Source: Metridium senile (taxonomy: Eukaryota > Cnidaria > Anthozoa > Actiniaria > Metridiidae). From it: 64,000 nt of DNA. Each line of letters opens with the position of its first letter. Position 1 is the stretch's first letter. The DNA lies in assembly GCA_949775045.1 (NCBI GenBank), contig OX459095.1, positions 32,847,564-32,911,563 of the forward strand, written 5' to 3'. The notes under the pieces were generated by a model that searched no databases, was not told where the DNA came from, and saw nothing but the letters and a program-made list of their open reading frames with translations. Below are positions 24,353 to 35,283 of this stretch, one piece after another. The position numbers were made by a program, and so were the translations under genes.

Positions 24353-24391
24353 ATCCCATAGTGCTCTACGGGGAGAGGCCGTACACCGCCT
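24353..24391 (-). promoter_or_regulatory. Conserved ~39 bp promoter-proximal core, right copy
   Basis: Read on the minus strand it repeats the core found at 11251-11289 and lies about 96 bases upstream of the XPG-HIRAN ATG. The adjoining ten bases GGGTTGTAAT are also shared but are in opposite relative orientation in the two copies. Confidence 0.6.
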
Positions 24392-24400
24392 GGGTTGTAA

Positions 24401-24829
24401 TGAATTGACTCCAATCAATTGACTACGCAAAACATTGAAAACATGTGGATTTTTGGGATTCAAACAAGTTAAACATGCTACATATTAACACTTGGAAGAA
24501 CAGGTAAGCCTCATTTAATGTTAAAACAGTTTTCAGCTCTGTAGCTTAAGTACGAATTTTCATGTGGACTTTGGATCGGAAGACGTTTGAGTTCGTTATA
24601 TATCGAAATAAATACACCTTACCTTACATAGTACAGCCAAACAACCTCAAACGCGAACTCAAATAACTAATTAATACATTTATTTTTAGAATTTTGATTT
24701 GATAATTCAATTTGAATATTCATTATTGAAAACGAAATATTCAATATCTCCACTTCACTTAAGTTATAAGTTAATTACCATATTAATTCTCACTGTTATA
24801 ACTTATAATATTAAACATTGCATTTTACA
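24401..24829. other. Spacer upstream of XPG-HIRAN gene
   Basis: AT-rich, no gene recognised. Contains short AATTGACT/AGTCAATT-like pairs near 24404-24425. Confidence 0.4.
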
Positions 24830-25330
24830 GCACCATTTCTTTATACACTGACGTAACACCAACTTGTTCTGTGTGTACTGTTCTATTAAGAAAAATTATT
24901 GTATTAGTGAAATTTTTACAAATGCAAGAATGGTTAAAGTTTGTAGCTCTTACTTTGCTTAATGGACAGATTTATTTACATTATTTCTTTGGACACTGAT
25001 GTAACACCAACTTGCTCTTTCTCTATCAAGAAAATTATTGTATTAGTGAAATCTGAACAAATGCAAGAATGGTCAAAGTTTGTAGTTCTTACTTTGCTTA
25101 ATGGATAGACTTAATTTACATTATTTCTTTGGACACTGACGCAACACCAACTTGCTCTGTGACTGTACTACAATAGCAAGAAAAATTGCATTGTATTAGT
25201 GAAATTTGTACAAATGCAAGAATGGTCAAAGTTTGTAGTTCTTACTTTGCTTAATGGATAGACTTAATTTACATTATTTCTTTGGACACTGACGTAACAC
25301 CAACTTGCTCTCTGACACCACCTTGTTCTG
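24830..25330. repeat. Tandem repeat, ~140-153 bp unit, about 3.4 copies
   Basis: The phrase ACACTGAYGTAACACCAACTTG recurs at 24845, 24993, 25133 and 25286, and the stretches between (TTTGTAGTTCTTACTTTGCTTAATGG) are closely similar. Lies between the 3' end of the TPR gene and the XPG-HIRAN promoter. Confidence 0.9.
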
Positions 25331-25640
25331 TTGGAGGAAAATGATTTATGAGTAAAAAGTTTATTAAGTAAACATGTTTGTTTTTATCTATAGTCCACTG
25401 ACCACTTACCAAATGTTTTGTTTAACTTCTATTATTGTTTGATACAGGATGAAATACTAGGTTTGCCATAAACCATGGATCTTATAAGCTGTGTTGTGTT
25501 GGATGTCGAACGTTAGTATAAAATGTTACCAATCCATCCTAGGAAAAAGAGATGCCTTAAAATTAATATTAATGATATATAATATATGGTATAGGAGCAT
25601 ATCACCTTTTTACCTTTAATATAAATATTTTTTTTCTATT

Positions 25641-28600
25641 TCAATCTTCTTGTTGAACATCACCGTCATCAACATCCTCTTCTTCATCAGAATATTCATC
25701 TGCACCTTTTGTGTCTTCTATTTCAGTAGTTTCAGCTGTGTTTGTACTCAGGGTTGGTATTGTAAGGCCATCAGTTATTGTATATCCATATTCCATGGGA
25801 TTTAGGTATTGTGGTTCAGCTACAAATATTTGATCGTATTCATGGCATTGATAAATAACTCTTTTGAAAGAGTGATACAATACATCATCTGAAGGAACAT
25901 AGTTGTATTCTTTCTCCTTTGAGTGTTTAATTCCAACATCCCGTAAGAGAGGCAAGTTCAAGGTCTCACTACCTGTACTTACAAAATGTTCCCACTCAAG
26001 GCCAAGTTTTCTTACTTCTGTCCTGTAGAGGTGTATATACATCATGGCAATGGCGTTTCTGTAGTTGGTTTTACTCTGTTCATTGTCGCTGAATGATCGA
26101 TTTGTGCCCACCACCAAGTCTGACATCCTCTCCTCAGAACACTTCAATTCATAAGCAGAGAATGCCAAATTTTTTGTACAAGATCTGAAAGATGGAATTT
26201 TGTCGTTGCCAGTTATGATGCTTAGTGCTCCCATACTTTCTGCAGGGTTTGTCAGACATTTGAATTTGCTATCTTCTTTGATACTTTGCCCTAATCGTTT
26301 AAAGCTGCAGTAAAACTTTGAAGATCTTACTGATTGTTCTTCTACATTGACTCTTTTTGTGACTTGTTTTGCTTTATTGCCAGTTGAGTCAACAAGTTGA
26401 TCAGGCATTCTGCAGAATAGGTTCAAACCATGTTGATTAAGCAGTGACTTGATGTTGGAAAACTGATATAGCAATATTGAAATACAGTCTGTCTCAGGAC
26501 AATCAATGATGACATCAGTACCATCTGTTGTGCCATATGCTTCAGCAAAGCACTTGAGAGCATAAAATACTCCTGTGTCTGCCTCCGGATGCTTTGAATT
26601 AAAAATAGTGGTGTTGAGTGTTACAATATCGCCTTGGTTGTTTACTTCATACCCGGTGGTCTTGTTGTGTTCACCCCCAACAATGATATGTCTACTGTTG
26701 CTTGGAATGTGAAGGTGGTTGATATTTGTGGTGTCTTCGAAGAAATTCACATAAGTGGAAATAATCTTTTTCCTCCCATAATCACGATCTTTCCATAGAG
26801 ATGCATAATTTCCTACTCTATCATTAAGGTTAGTGTCAAGTTGAGAATTGTATGAGAGGGCAGTGGGTGCTTTGTATCCTCGTTTCTTTTCAGTAGCATT
26901 TTTAGTTGGATCGGCCCTTCTGTCAAAAACTTCTAAAACTGTTGTTGTCTGTTGTGGGGATTTGAACTGAATCAGCAATGGGATGATATTTTGTTTTATC
27001 TTCTCTTGACATAGCTCTTTGTATGTTGCATTTCCACCTTTGCTGAAACTTCTAAACTTGAACATTTGATCAATTATAATGCATGCCACATTATTGCCAT
27101 TGTAAGTTTGATTTTTCAGTATTTCATCTGTAAGGAAACTCTCTGGGTAACGTAGCTGAAGGTATTTTAGTAAGTCTGATTTTTTTGAAAAATAGATCTC
27201 ACCATTGTTGGTTAGCAGCTGTAAGGGTAGTTTTCCATTTTGAAGCTCACTTGATAAACCTCTGTTGATGATTAGTGATGTAAGTTCTTGAAGGCGCTGT
27301 TGTTGCCTTTTGAATAAGGATTCTTTCTGTCTTATGGACATTGGTCGTGATGTTGTCAAGATTTCTGGTGATTTAGGGTTGGCATATGTCCAACCATTTC
27401 TTTGCAGTATCTTTATACTTAGGTGTTTTTGAACTGCCTCTAAACCAGTTTCTTTTTCTTTCATCAGTTCTTTGTTCAATGATTTTGATGAATCATGTAG
27501 ACTATGCAACACTTCTGATTGTTGGTGATCTTTGGCACAAATTAATGACAGAAACTGCCGGAAAGCTTTCCTCCATGCTGCTCGTAAGTGAAGTATTCTG
27601 TCTATGTCAAGGTGATTTTTGTGCATCCTGCTTTCATTGGAAGTGAACAGTTCATCTCTCATGCTTTTGTTACACTTTTCTCGGTCTTGTGATGATGCAG
27701 CTCTTATCTGGATATTATTTGGTGTTCCTGCTTTAAAGTCATTTTTGACAGAGTTGTTGACCTCTGCTTCCAGGGCTTGGTCCTGAGGTCTTCTGTGTCC
27801 TGGTTCTTTTCTGTGGTTTTCTGTCCACAAAAGCCTTGATACTTCAACTTCATGTGGTCTTAGAGAGACCATGTTTTTAATGTGGCCAATGTAACACGGC
27901 CCATAATGTGTACCTCTTGTTGTGAAGTTTAGCCATGCAATGTCCTTAGTAAAAGATAAATTCAGTTCATGATTCCCGAACTTTTGAGATTCCAAAAAGG
28001 ACAGAACAGATAATCCATCAGAAAGCAAGTAACGCTTAACAATGAGGAGTTCTGGACATATATGTCCAAATTTCTTACAAAAGGAATGAATATCCTCCAA
28101 AGTACATACATCTTCAACTTTGCAGTTGCTATTAGACTGATGTTGTTTGAATTGACGAATGGACAACATTAACTCTGTAATGCCTGCAATAACATCACAA
28201 TAGAAAAACTTGTTACTTAAATCAAAGTCTTTCATAGAAAGAAGTCTTGTAATTTGAGAAGCTGTTGGGTCATCTAAAAAATGTCTGACATGTTCTTCCA
28301 AATGAAACTCTTTATATCGTTTCAGCAATCGCAAGTGGAGGTTTTTTAGCTTGTGGAACTCGCCCAGCCATGGCATTGTAATCCACTGGTACTTGAATGG
28401 AGAACTGTTGATTATTTGTTCAACATACTCCCACACCTGAGAATCTGCTCCAATGATAATGGTTTTGTCACAAGGGGCATAGTCAATCCAACTTAAGGGA
28501 TAATCTAGTACTTGTATAAACCCTGACTTCCAAAGGTAGCTTATCGGATAGGATGTGCTCTTGTTGTTGCAGACGACAATTCTTTCTATGCTTTGGAGGT

Positions 28601-29240
28601 TATCTTGGACCACTTCAACTTTGTCAACAATGTTCTTGTCAATGTTGTCAAGGTTTGATTTTACTTGTTGCAATTCATCTTTCAAGGTTGTGTGATTTCT
28701 AGCAGTCATTGCTTCCACTAGAATACAGTTTGCTTTGGCCAAATTGAAGAAAATGCTGTTTTCACCTGTTGTACTTTTATATGTGTTAAGAACTTCAGCT
28801 ATCAACTGCTTTGATTCTTCAACTTTTCTATTGGAGGCTTTAAGTAAAGCAAGATTACTTTGAATCAAGGCAATCTTGGTGTGGCGGCTTACATCACTAA
28901 GGCATTCTGACATCATATTTAATGATCTTTCTGAACTTTTCTCAGCTATGTCTAGATTGTCCATCTGTACATAGCAGATAGACATCAGGTTTAAAGAACA
29001 TGACTTTATAGCAATTGAAACACTTGTACTGTCAACAAGTTGTTGACACTCATCTAAGCTTTCCTTAATTTTTCCAAGATAGTAGAGACAAATAGCTCTG
29101 TTCAAAAAGACACCATGCAAGTCATCTTCTCTAAGAGTTAATGTTTTTGACCAGTTAGAAATTATTGTGTTGTAAACTGACAAGGCTTCATTGTAGTGGT
29201 GTTGTTTTCTGTAAATTTCTGCAATGACTATGGTTGTCAT
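25641..29240 (-). CDS. TPR protein with E-A-D/E-T-D nuclease-like signature, unit 3 second ORF
   Basis: A single uninterrupted frame of 1199 residues. Residues about 1-190 form helical pairs of TPR type (EALSVYNTII, LNRAICLYYLGK, LNLMSICYVQMDN). The centre contains MPWLGEFHKLK, a phrase recalling large uncharacterised animal transposon proteins. Near residue 883 HPEADTG and near 915 CPETDCISILL recall the EEAD...DTDV pattern found in those proteins and, more distantly, the E-x-D...D-x-D metal ligands of XPG/PIN nucleases; the first D of the second motif is E here. The C-terminus is very acidic. The frame is the same as that of the upstream ORF ending at 29274, with only one TAA and 11 sense codons between them. 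It may therefore be the second half of one ~2040-residue protein. Function is not established. Confidence 0.75.
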   Translation of the reverse strand: MTTIVIAEIYRKQHHYNEALSVYNTIISNWSKTLTLREDDLHGVFLNRAICLYYLGKIKESLDECQQLVDSTSVSIAIKSCSLNLMSICYVQMDNLDIAEKSSERSLNMMSECLSDVSRHTKIALIQSNLALLKASNRKVEESKQLIAEVLNTYKSTTGENSIFFNLAKANCILVEAMTARNHTTLKDELQQVKSNLDNIDKNIVDKVEVVQDNLQSIERIVVCNNKSTSYPISYLWKSGFIQVLDYPLSWIDYAPCDKTIIIGADSQVWEYVEQIINSSPFKYQWITMPWLGEFHKLKNLHLRLLKRYKEFHLEEHVRHFLDDPTASQITRLLSMKDFDLSNKFFYCDVIAGITELMLSIRQFKQHQSNSNCKVEDVCTLEDIHSFCKKFGHICPELLIVKRYLLSDGLSVLSFLESQKFGNHELNLSFTKDIAWLNFTTRGTHYGPCYIGHIKNMVSLRPHEVEVSRLLWTENHRKEPGHRRPQDQALEAEVNNSVKNDFKAGTPNNIQIRAASSQDREKCNKSMRDELFTSNESRMHKNHLDIDRILHLRAAWRKAFRQFLSLICAKDHQQSEVLHSLHDSSKSLNKELMKEKETGLEAVQKHLSIKILQRNGWTYANPKSPEILTTSRPMSIRQKESLFKRQQQRLQELTSLIINRGLSSELQNGKLPLQLLTNNGEIYFSKKSDLLKYLQLRYPESFLTDEILKNQTYNGNNVACIIIDQMFKFRSFSKGGNATYKELCQEKIKQNIIPLLIQFKSPQQTTTVLEVFDRRADPTKNATEKKRGYKAPTALSYNSQLDTNLNDRVGNYASLWKDRDYGRKKIISTYVNFFEDTTNINHLHIPSNSRHIIVGGEHNKTTGYEVNNQGDIVTLNTTIFNSKHPEADTGVFYALKCFAEAYGTTDGTDVIIDCPETDCISILLYQFSNIKSLLNQHGLNLFCRMPDQLVDSTGNKAKQVTKRVNVEEQSVRSSKFYCSFKRLGQSIKEDSKFKCLTNPAESMGALSIITGNDKIPSFRSCTKNLAFSAYELKCSEERMSDLVVGTNRSFSDNEQSKTNYRNAIAMMYIHLYRTEVRKLGLEWEHFVSTGSETLNLPLLRDVGIKHSKEKEYNYVPSDDVLYHSFKRVIYQCHEYDQIFVAEPQYLNPMEYGYTITDGLTIPTLSTNTAETTEIEDTKGADEYSDEEEDVDDGDVQQED

Positions 29241-29273
29241 AAGTGAACTATTGCTTTCAATGTTAATTGAATT

Positions 29274-32200
29274 TTAACATGTTCCTATGCCAGTTGACTT
29301 TGTAGTAAGTTGTTGGAATAAAGCTTTGAGAACTTTGTCAGGGTCAGCAGAGGCTGCAGTCTGTGCGGTTGAGGGTGGTACTTCAACATTCTCGACAACA
29401 CCCCATATGTTTCTGTACAGGTGGTCTGGTGGATTATTCAAATGTTGAGCAAAGAGCATTGGTGTTGGCGGATAGAATTGAAAATTTGGAAGGTATTGCA
29501 AGGTACAGAGATTGTAGTCATACATTAACAGATCAAGCATTTTTTTCACATCATACACACTTGTGGACTTGAGCTCTTCAAGTCTCCAGTAGAGAACTTC
29601 ATTAGTGATGTTATCACTTCCACTTCTGTTACCAGGAAAACTGTCAGGGATTATTCTGTAAGTGGGGAGATCTTTTTTATTTATTGTTGGTGCATGTGTT
29701 CTTGATTGTGCTGAATCTTCTTTTTGACATTCAGACATTAAGTTGACAAATGTTTCGGCATCCTCAGGTAATGAAACATGCAGAATTTTGCAGAATTTCA
29801 TCACTGACTCTTTAAATGTTTTGATTATTATCTGTTCACTTTCATTTGGCTTGAACAACTTTCTTTCAAGATGGTGTTGTTCTGGTTTAGAAAAGAAATC
29901 CTTGATTTGGTACATATTTTTGCAGTAAACAATTTGAGAAGTGAGGAAGTGGGTAAGTTTTTCTTTATTTTTGAGCATATCGCTCCATTTCATTATTGTT
30001 TCCAGGTTGTCTATACTTAAAAAGTGTGTGTCGGAAGGGATTTTCTGCAGTATATCTTGCCTGTTTCTCTGTAATGACTCTTTTAAGTTGACATTGTCTG
30101 TGTAGTCCTTCTTATATGACTGTGTTGTACCAAGTTTGTTTGTGTATGTAAGAAGTTCTTTACTTTGGTGCACAGAAAATATCTTAGTGAAAGCTTTGTG
30201 TAATAAAGTGTTGTTGTTATTTCCCAGTAGCTTCAATTTTATTGAATGTAGGTGAAGCCTTCTAAGTGACTTGGCTGCAGATGTTTCCTTGTTTAATGTA
30301 TCATCTATTTCATCATTTGTTTCGGTAAGAATTAGGTCAAAAAGTCTGTCTGCCAACGGGATCAATGCCGTTTCAACGCCAAGACGAAAATTACATGTTC
30401 TAATGTCTTCTCGTATCTTTGTTTGCCAAATTGCCTGGTGCTCTAGTCCCTTCCTGAATATTTTGGCTGCACAGAAAGACAAAATTTCACTGTTCTTTGG
30501 TAGCCGCTTTATTCCATTCTTCTTAAGAATTCTTGTCAGTTCTTTCCCATATTTTGCTTTTTTAAACTCTTTAAGTAACATTGCAGACATGTCCTCAAGG
30601 TCAATGCCATCTTTATCTATTTCGTATTGATACAAACAGCTTCTTATTTCTGAGGTTATGAAAAGAAAGGTTTCATGCCATGTCTTACTCTCGAATGGCC
30701 TGCATACATTAAAGACTTTGTAGCATAAATGTTTCCATACTATGTCATTGCTATGAATTTCTTTGGTTGTAGATTTTAGACTAAATAATGTGTTTACGTC
30801 CAAGTAAAAACACAGTCTGTCAATAAATTCATCACCAGATTTCAGATATTTATAATTGGTATTTGAGTTGTTTTGGATTGTGGGTGGGTCAACACATAAT
30901 ACATCTGTTTCTTGTTTTGGCTGTTCACTTGTACATGTGTTGATTGTGAGCTGTTGTGAGTGGTGTGTAGGCTGCTGTATTTCTAATTTTCCTTGAATGT
31001 GCCTTTGATTGAAATTATACCATTGCTTGTAGTGTTTTTCACATATTAGCTTTGACTTTGCTTTTGATGCATCAAGATGAAAAAAAGTACAAAGAAGGCT
31101 TGTCAAGAAAGGATCACATTTTTTGTCTTGTCTTTTTTCCTTGACTACACATGGCCTTAAATTACCCTCTCTACACCCCTCACAAATACAGCTTTTGGTT
31201 GAATTGTTTGTTGTGGGAGATGCATATGTATGTTCAGAGAAAAGTTTTCTTTTACATTTGTTTTCTTCTTTTTTATATTCTTGTACATTTGTTTCAGTGC
31301 ATGTGTATGTTGATATATAGGGGGTTACATTTTCGTCATCAATTTTTCTTCTTTTTATTGCAGGATTGTTCGGTGTTTGTAGACCCTGAAGCATGCAAAA
31401 CAAGAAATTAAAATGATTATGTTGCCACAGATGTTACAATGAAGATGTATCACATGTGTACATTGTAGTAGTATTATGATGAATATATTGATAAATATAC
31501 TGTATATTATGTATTTTATTACTTTGTGTCCACTAAATTTGGTACCACCTGTGGACAAACATTATCTGAATTCTATAAATTATTTGCTTTTCCTTTATAA
31601 TATATGTTATCAGTGAATTGATGATTGTTTTTTTTGCTTCTGAATCAGTTTTATATAAGATTTTTGGGTGATTTTTACTACATCTTCTATATTTTTGTTG
31701 TAAGAACACTTTTTAATGTCAATACAAATAAAATACTGATTCATTTTGATAATCAGCCCTTCCTAATTTTCAATGTGAAAGTATTTCTGTAGATTAATTT
31801 CTTGATTTTTATCAAAAGTATGATATTTATATTTCAACTACCTGATATTCTGACCCATCTTCCTTGTCCAACACTGCTGATGCCTGATTGTTTTGCTCTT
31901 TAAGACACTCATTACACTAAAATGGATTATAAAATAACTATGAAATAAAGTATTTTGATTGGCTGAGGTGCTAGCTTTACGAGAGTATATATTTCACAGG
32001 TTTTTGAAAACCTTTTTTTTGTATAATTATATAAATAGAGGATATTACATGGGCGCACGGAGATATGAATTTTATCTTCGAGTGTTGATAAGATATCCCA
32101 CAGTGAGCGCAGCGAATGAGTGGGATATCTTTTCAACACGAGAAGATAAAATTCATATCTCCAAGCGCACATGTAATGTTCTGTTTATTATATAACAGAT

Positions 32201-33001
32201 TGAAGATCAATTTTTTTTGAAAGTTGATTGGTTGAGAGTGATATCACACATGTGTGATATCAATGATATCTTCATGACTAGGATAGGCTTTTTATCTAGT
32301 TGATATCACTCGCTATACCACTATATGTTATATAATAAAACATTACACTACCTTGTCTTTTGTCTTATATTCATGATCAACTACTGTTGATGTCTGGTGG
32401 TTTTAGCATGACTTAACATGCTTGTCAAGACGCTCGTTACACTAAAACAGATTAAACAGATAAAACAGATCGCCTTTCTTAGACGCAACCTACAAGTCAA
32501 CTCAAAACAGATAAAGACCCAAGCTTATTTTGGCCTAGTAAGACCATTACTTGAGTACTCGTCCACAGTCTGGGATCCCTACACAAAGGCTAATATATAT
32601 AACATCGAAATGGTACAACGACGCGCAGCACGCTACGTGTGTAGAGACTACCGCAGAACATCTAGTGTTACAGATATGCTACAACGACTTGGATGGAAAT
32701 CTCTCGATCACAGAAGAAAGATTCTTCGACTTGTCATGATGTATAAACTACTCAAGGGCTTTATTACGAATGATGGTTTTCCTACACTGGTAACAATGCA
32801 GCGAAGAAGCAGACACACGAATACTCTAGCTTTAAAAATACCACCTTCGAGAACAGACTATCACCGATTTTCTTATTTTCCTAAAACTATAAGAGAATGG
32901 AACACTTTACCAGAGGACATTGTTCAAAAAACCAGCATAAATGCATTCAAGAAAGCTATAGAGAACACAATTTGACATTTTATTTTATTTTTTTTTATTT
33001 T

Positions 33002-33032
<31 letters not shown>

Positions 33033-35274
33033 TAAAGACCCCCCGTAAGGATTTTCTGACAGAAAGAGACGGGGCAATCTGGAAGAAGAAGTAGAAGAAG
33101 TAATACAGATGTTTACATAATGTGCTGTAAGTACTGTAAATACTGCAATATATATTACACAAATATGGTCAATTGGGAAAGAATGGGAGGAAAGTTAAAA
33201 GATAACATCTGCCAGGATACTAGAATGTTTCAAAACTTTGCATTATTTACTACTGAATTGTGCCAATTAAACAATAGAAACTGATCAAATTACTAGGATT
33301 TTCTAATATTTTTTACTATTACTTTTATTACACATTTTTAGTATTTGTACTGAATTATTTATACCTTTCGGGATGTCCATCCACAATGTTTGCAGTGGTA
33401 GTGGTGTAAGCCATGTTTGCTGTATGTACATTGATATGCACAGTTGTCTTTATACTGAATGAAATTCAAATCTCTTGTTTCTTTATAGCTTTTTTTGGTA
33501 TCTCCTTTCAGATGTACATTTGCATGGACACTTACTCTTGATTTCTGTTAAATTAAACTCAAACTTAACTATGAGCAAAAGTCTAATTTATGAGAAAGAT
33601 GCACTCTTATGTACATAGCTAACACCCAGCCATTCTAGTTGTCAGTGCATCACCATGGGTAATTAATATAATCAAAATGTATACAATGTGTAATAAATTG
33701 ACAGAAACATTGATGCAAATCTCATGGAAATGGCTAAAAATAGCTCTATTTTGAAATAAGCAATTGAGTGGATAGTGGTTTCATAAAACCTATGAAACAC
33801 ATTTTATTTATTAAAATGTAATTGTCAGATTCAAAAATAAAGAAAACACAAATAAAGTATTTGGGGTATAACAGTGACAGTATATGCTAAAGTACATTTC
33901 ACAGGTTTATGAAAACCACCCTTCAACAAGACACAACAAAGGATTTGACTGCTATTTACTACACAATGTCCACAAGTTTAGTACATCTACTCTTTTCATC
34001 ATCATTATTCCTATCATATATACTAACAACTCTATAAGCAATACTGTTGTCATTATATAATCATTCTCACCAGAAAATATATATTTTTTATTTTTATTTT
34101 TTCTTAATAAATTACCCCAAACACAACATAACACAGTTTGCTTTCCATGACTGTTCGTTCAAAAATACATTTAAAATTATTTATATAATTTTTTGAGCAA
34201 AATGAATTTGATATAGACCTTGTCATTCAATCCCACACCTTTACACATTTTTCCTGAGGTAGTCGTACCTATTATCGAGCACATCCTATGATCGTGTTTT
34301 TCGTAAAAAAATAATATATTATATCTTCTATTCTGCGTAAAGGTTTATTGAAAAAAGTAGACCAAAAAAGTTGGTTGCAACAGAATAAGCAGCCATAATT
34401 GTCTTAATTAATTTTGAAGCAGTTTTTGAAAAGATATATAATATCTTTTACGAAAAGCACGATCATAGGATGTGCGCGATAATAGGTACGACTACCTTAC
34501 CTACTTAAAGATAAAAATACAAAAACAAGCCAGAGAAATAAGCTTTATTCAAGGTTAAAGGGAAAACAAAAATAAAGAAAAACGGTAAGTTTTAATTCAT
34601 CAAATGCCGACAATAGTTCTATTTTTTTCGTTTGTTTTGCAAATGAAAAAAAAATTGTAGATAAAATAGCGATGACGCCATCACGCAGTCAATGCGATAT
34701 AAAACAACAAACAAATCTTTTAAAAAGCAAAATAATAGCTAAAAGCTTTCTTTTGTTCAGACAAAACATGTATCACGAGTAAGTTATATTTTCAACGTAA
34801 AAAGACAACACCTTTCAAGCGTAAATTTATAGAAATAAGTATTTTATTAAACAAAACAATAAACAACATTTTGTATAAGCTACAAATATCAAAATACAAG
34901 CCAACATATATCAGTTTTCATTCAACTAACCCCACAACAATCCTTTTCCCTGCTGAACTAGACTTTCCTTACGGCTTACATACATTATTTTTCTTCTATG
35001 TTGGGCTACCTTTCTTAAAATAGTTTCCCGCCGCAACAACAATTTGACGCGACGCGCCACACCGCGGGAAAGTAAAGAGCGGGAACTTTCAAATTCCGCG
35101 GCAACTTTCACGGTTTTTGAAACTATTCATTATAACGCTCATTACACTTACCTTTACAGTTTTATATGGACATAGATTACAATGATAGTGTTTTGATACT
35201 CCAATGCATGATGCATCCTTGCATGTGCCATTTTCAAAAGTTGTAAAAAAAATCCCGGCATTTTCAGCCGCCAT
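29274..35274 (-). CDS. Cys/His-finger and F-box-like protein, unit 3 first ORF, 4 exons
   Basis: Exons 35152-35274, 33365-33544, 31842-31916 and 29274-31385, all joined in phase 0 at good donors (GTAAGT, GTATAA, GTAGTT), give 829 residues. ATG 35274 directly follows the inner right-TIR block. Exons 1 and 2 each encode a similar finger: C-x4-C...HYHC-x2-C (CNLCPY) and C-x3-C...HYHC-x2-C (CKHCGW). Exon 3 adds CNEC, and exon 4 opens with a Cys-rich segment (CICEGC). Around residue 310-355 an F-box-like helix set appears (FIDRLCFYLDVNTLFSL, VWKHLCYKVF), suggesting binding to a Skp1/cullin ubiquitin ligase; this is inference. The remaining region has no motif I recognise. Intron 2 contains nested elements, including a LINE fragment. 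Confidence 0.75.
31386..31841. other. Intron 3 of the zinc-finger/F-box gene
   Basis: AT-rich sequence between exons 31842-31916 and 29274-31385. The donor is CAG/GTAGTT and the acceptor is GCTTCAG/GGTC on the minus strand. No repeat or second gene is seen. Confidence 0.6.
32045..32175. mobile_element. Foldback element in intron 2 of the zinc-finger/F-box gene
   Basis: ACATGGGCGCACGGAGATATG...TTTTATCTTC pairs with GAAGATAAAATTCATATCTC...GCGCACATGT. Arms about 55 bp. A TATATAATAAA-type flank appears on both sides at larger distance (32020 and 32340), so the true element may be larger. Confidence 0.7.
32418..33100 (+). mobile_element. LINE D 3' fragment, reverse transcriptase C-terminal tail
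   Basis: A frame of about 175 residues (to the stop at 32975) reads LVRPLLEYSSTVWDP, MVQRRAARYV, LQRLGWKSLDHRR and FPKTIREWNTLP, the characteristic C-terminal tail of APE-type LINE ORF2. It is followed by a T-rich stretch, a CCCCCGTAAGG...ACGGGG hairpin and a GAAGAAGAAGTAGAAGAAG tail. It is inserted antisense in the intron of the minus-strand gene. Confidence 0.85.
34257..34498. mobile_element. Foldback MITE in intron 1 of the zinc-finger/F-box gene
   Basis: AGGTAGTCGTACCTATTATCG at 34257 and its complement ending at 34498 form arms of about 52 bp continuing through CACATCCTATGATCGTG. About 242 bp in total. Confidence 0.85.
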
Positions 35275-35283
35275 GTTGAAAAG

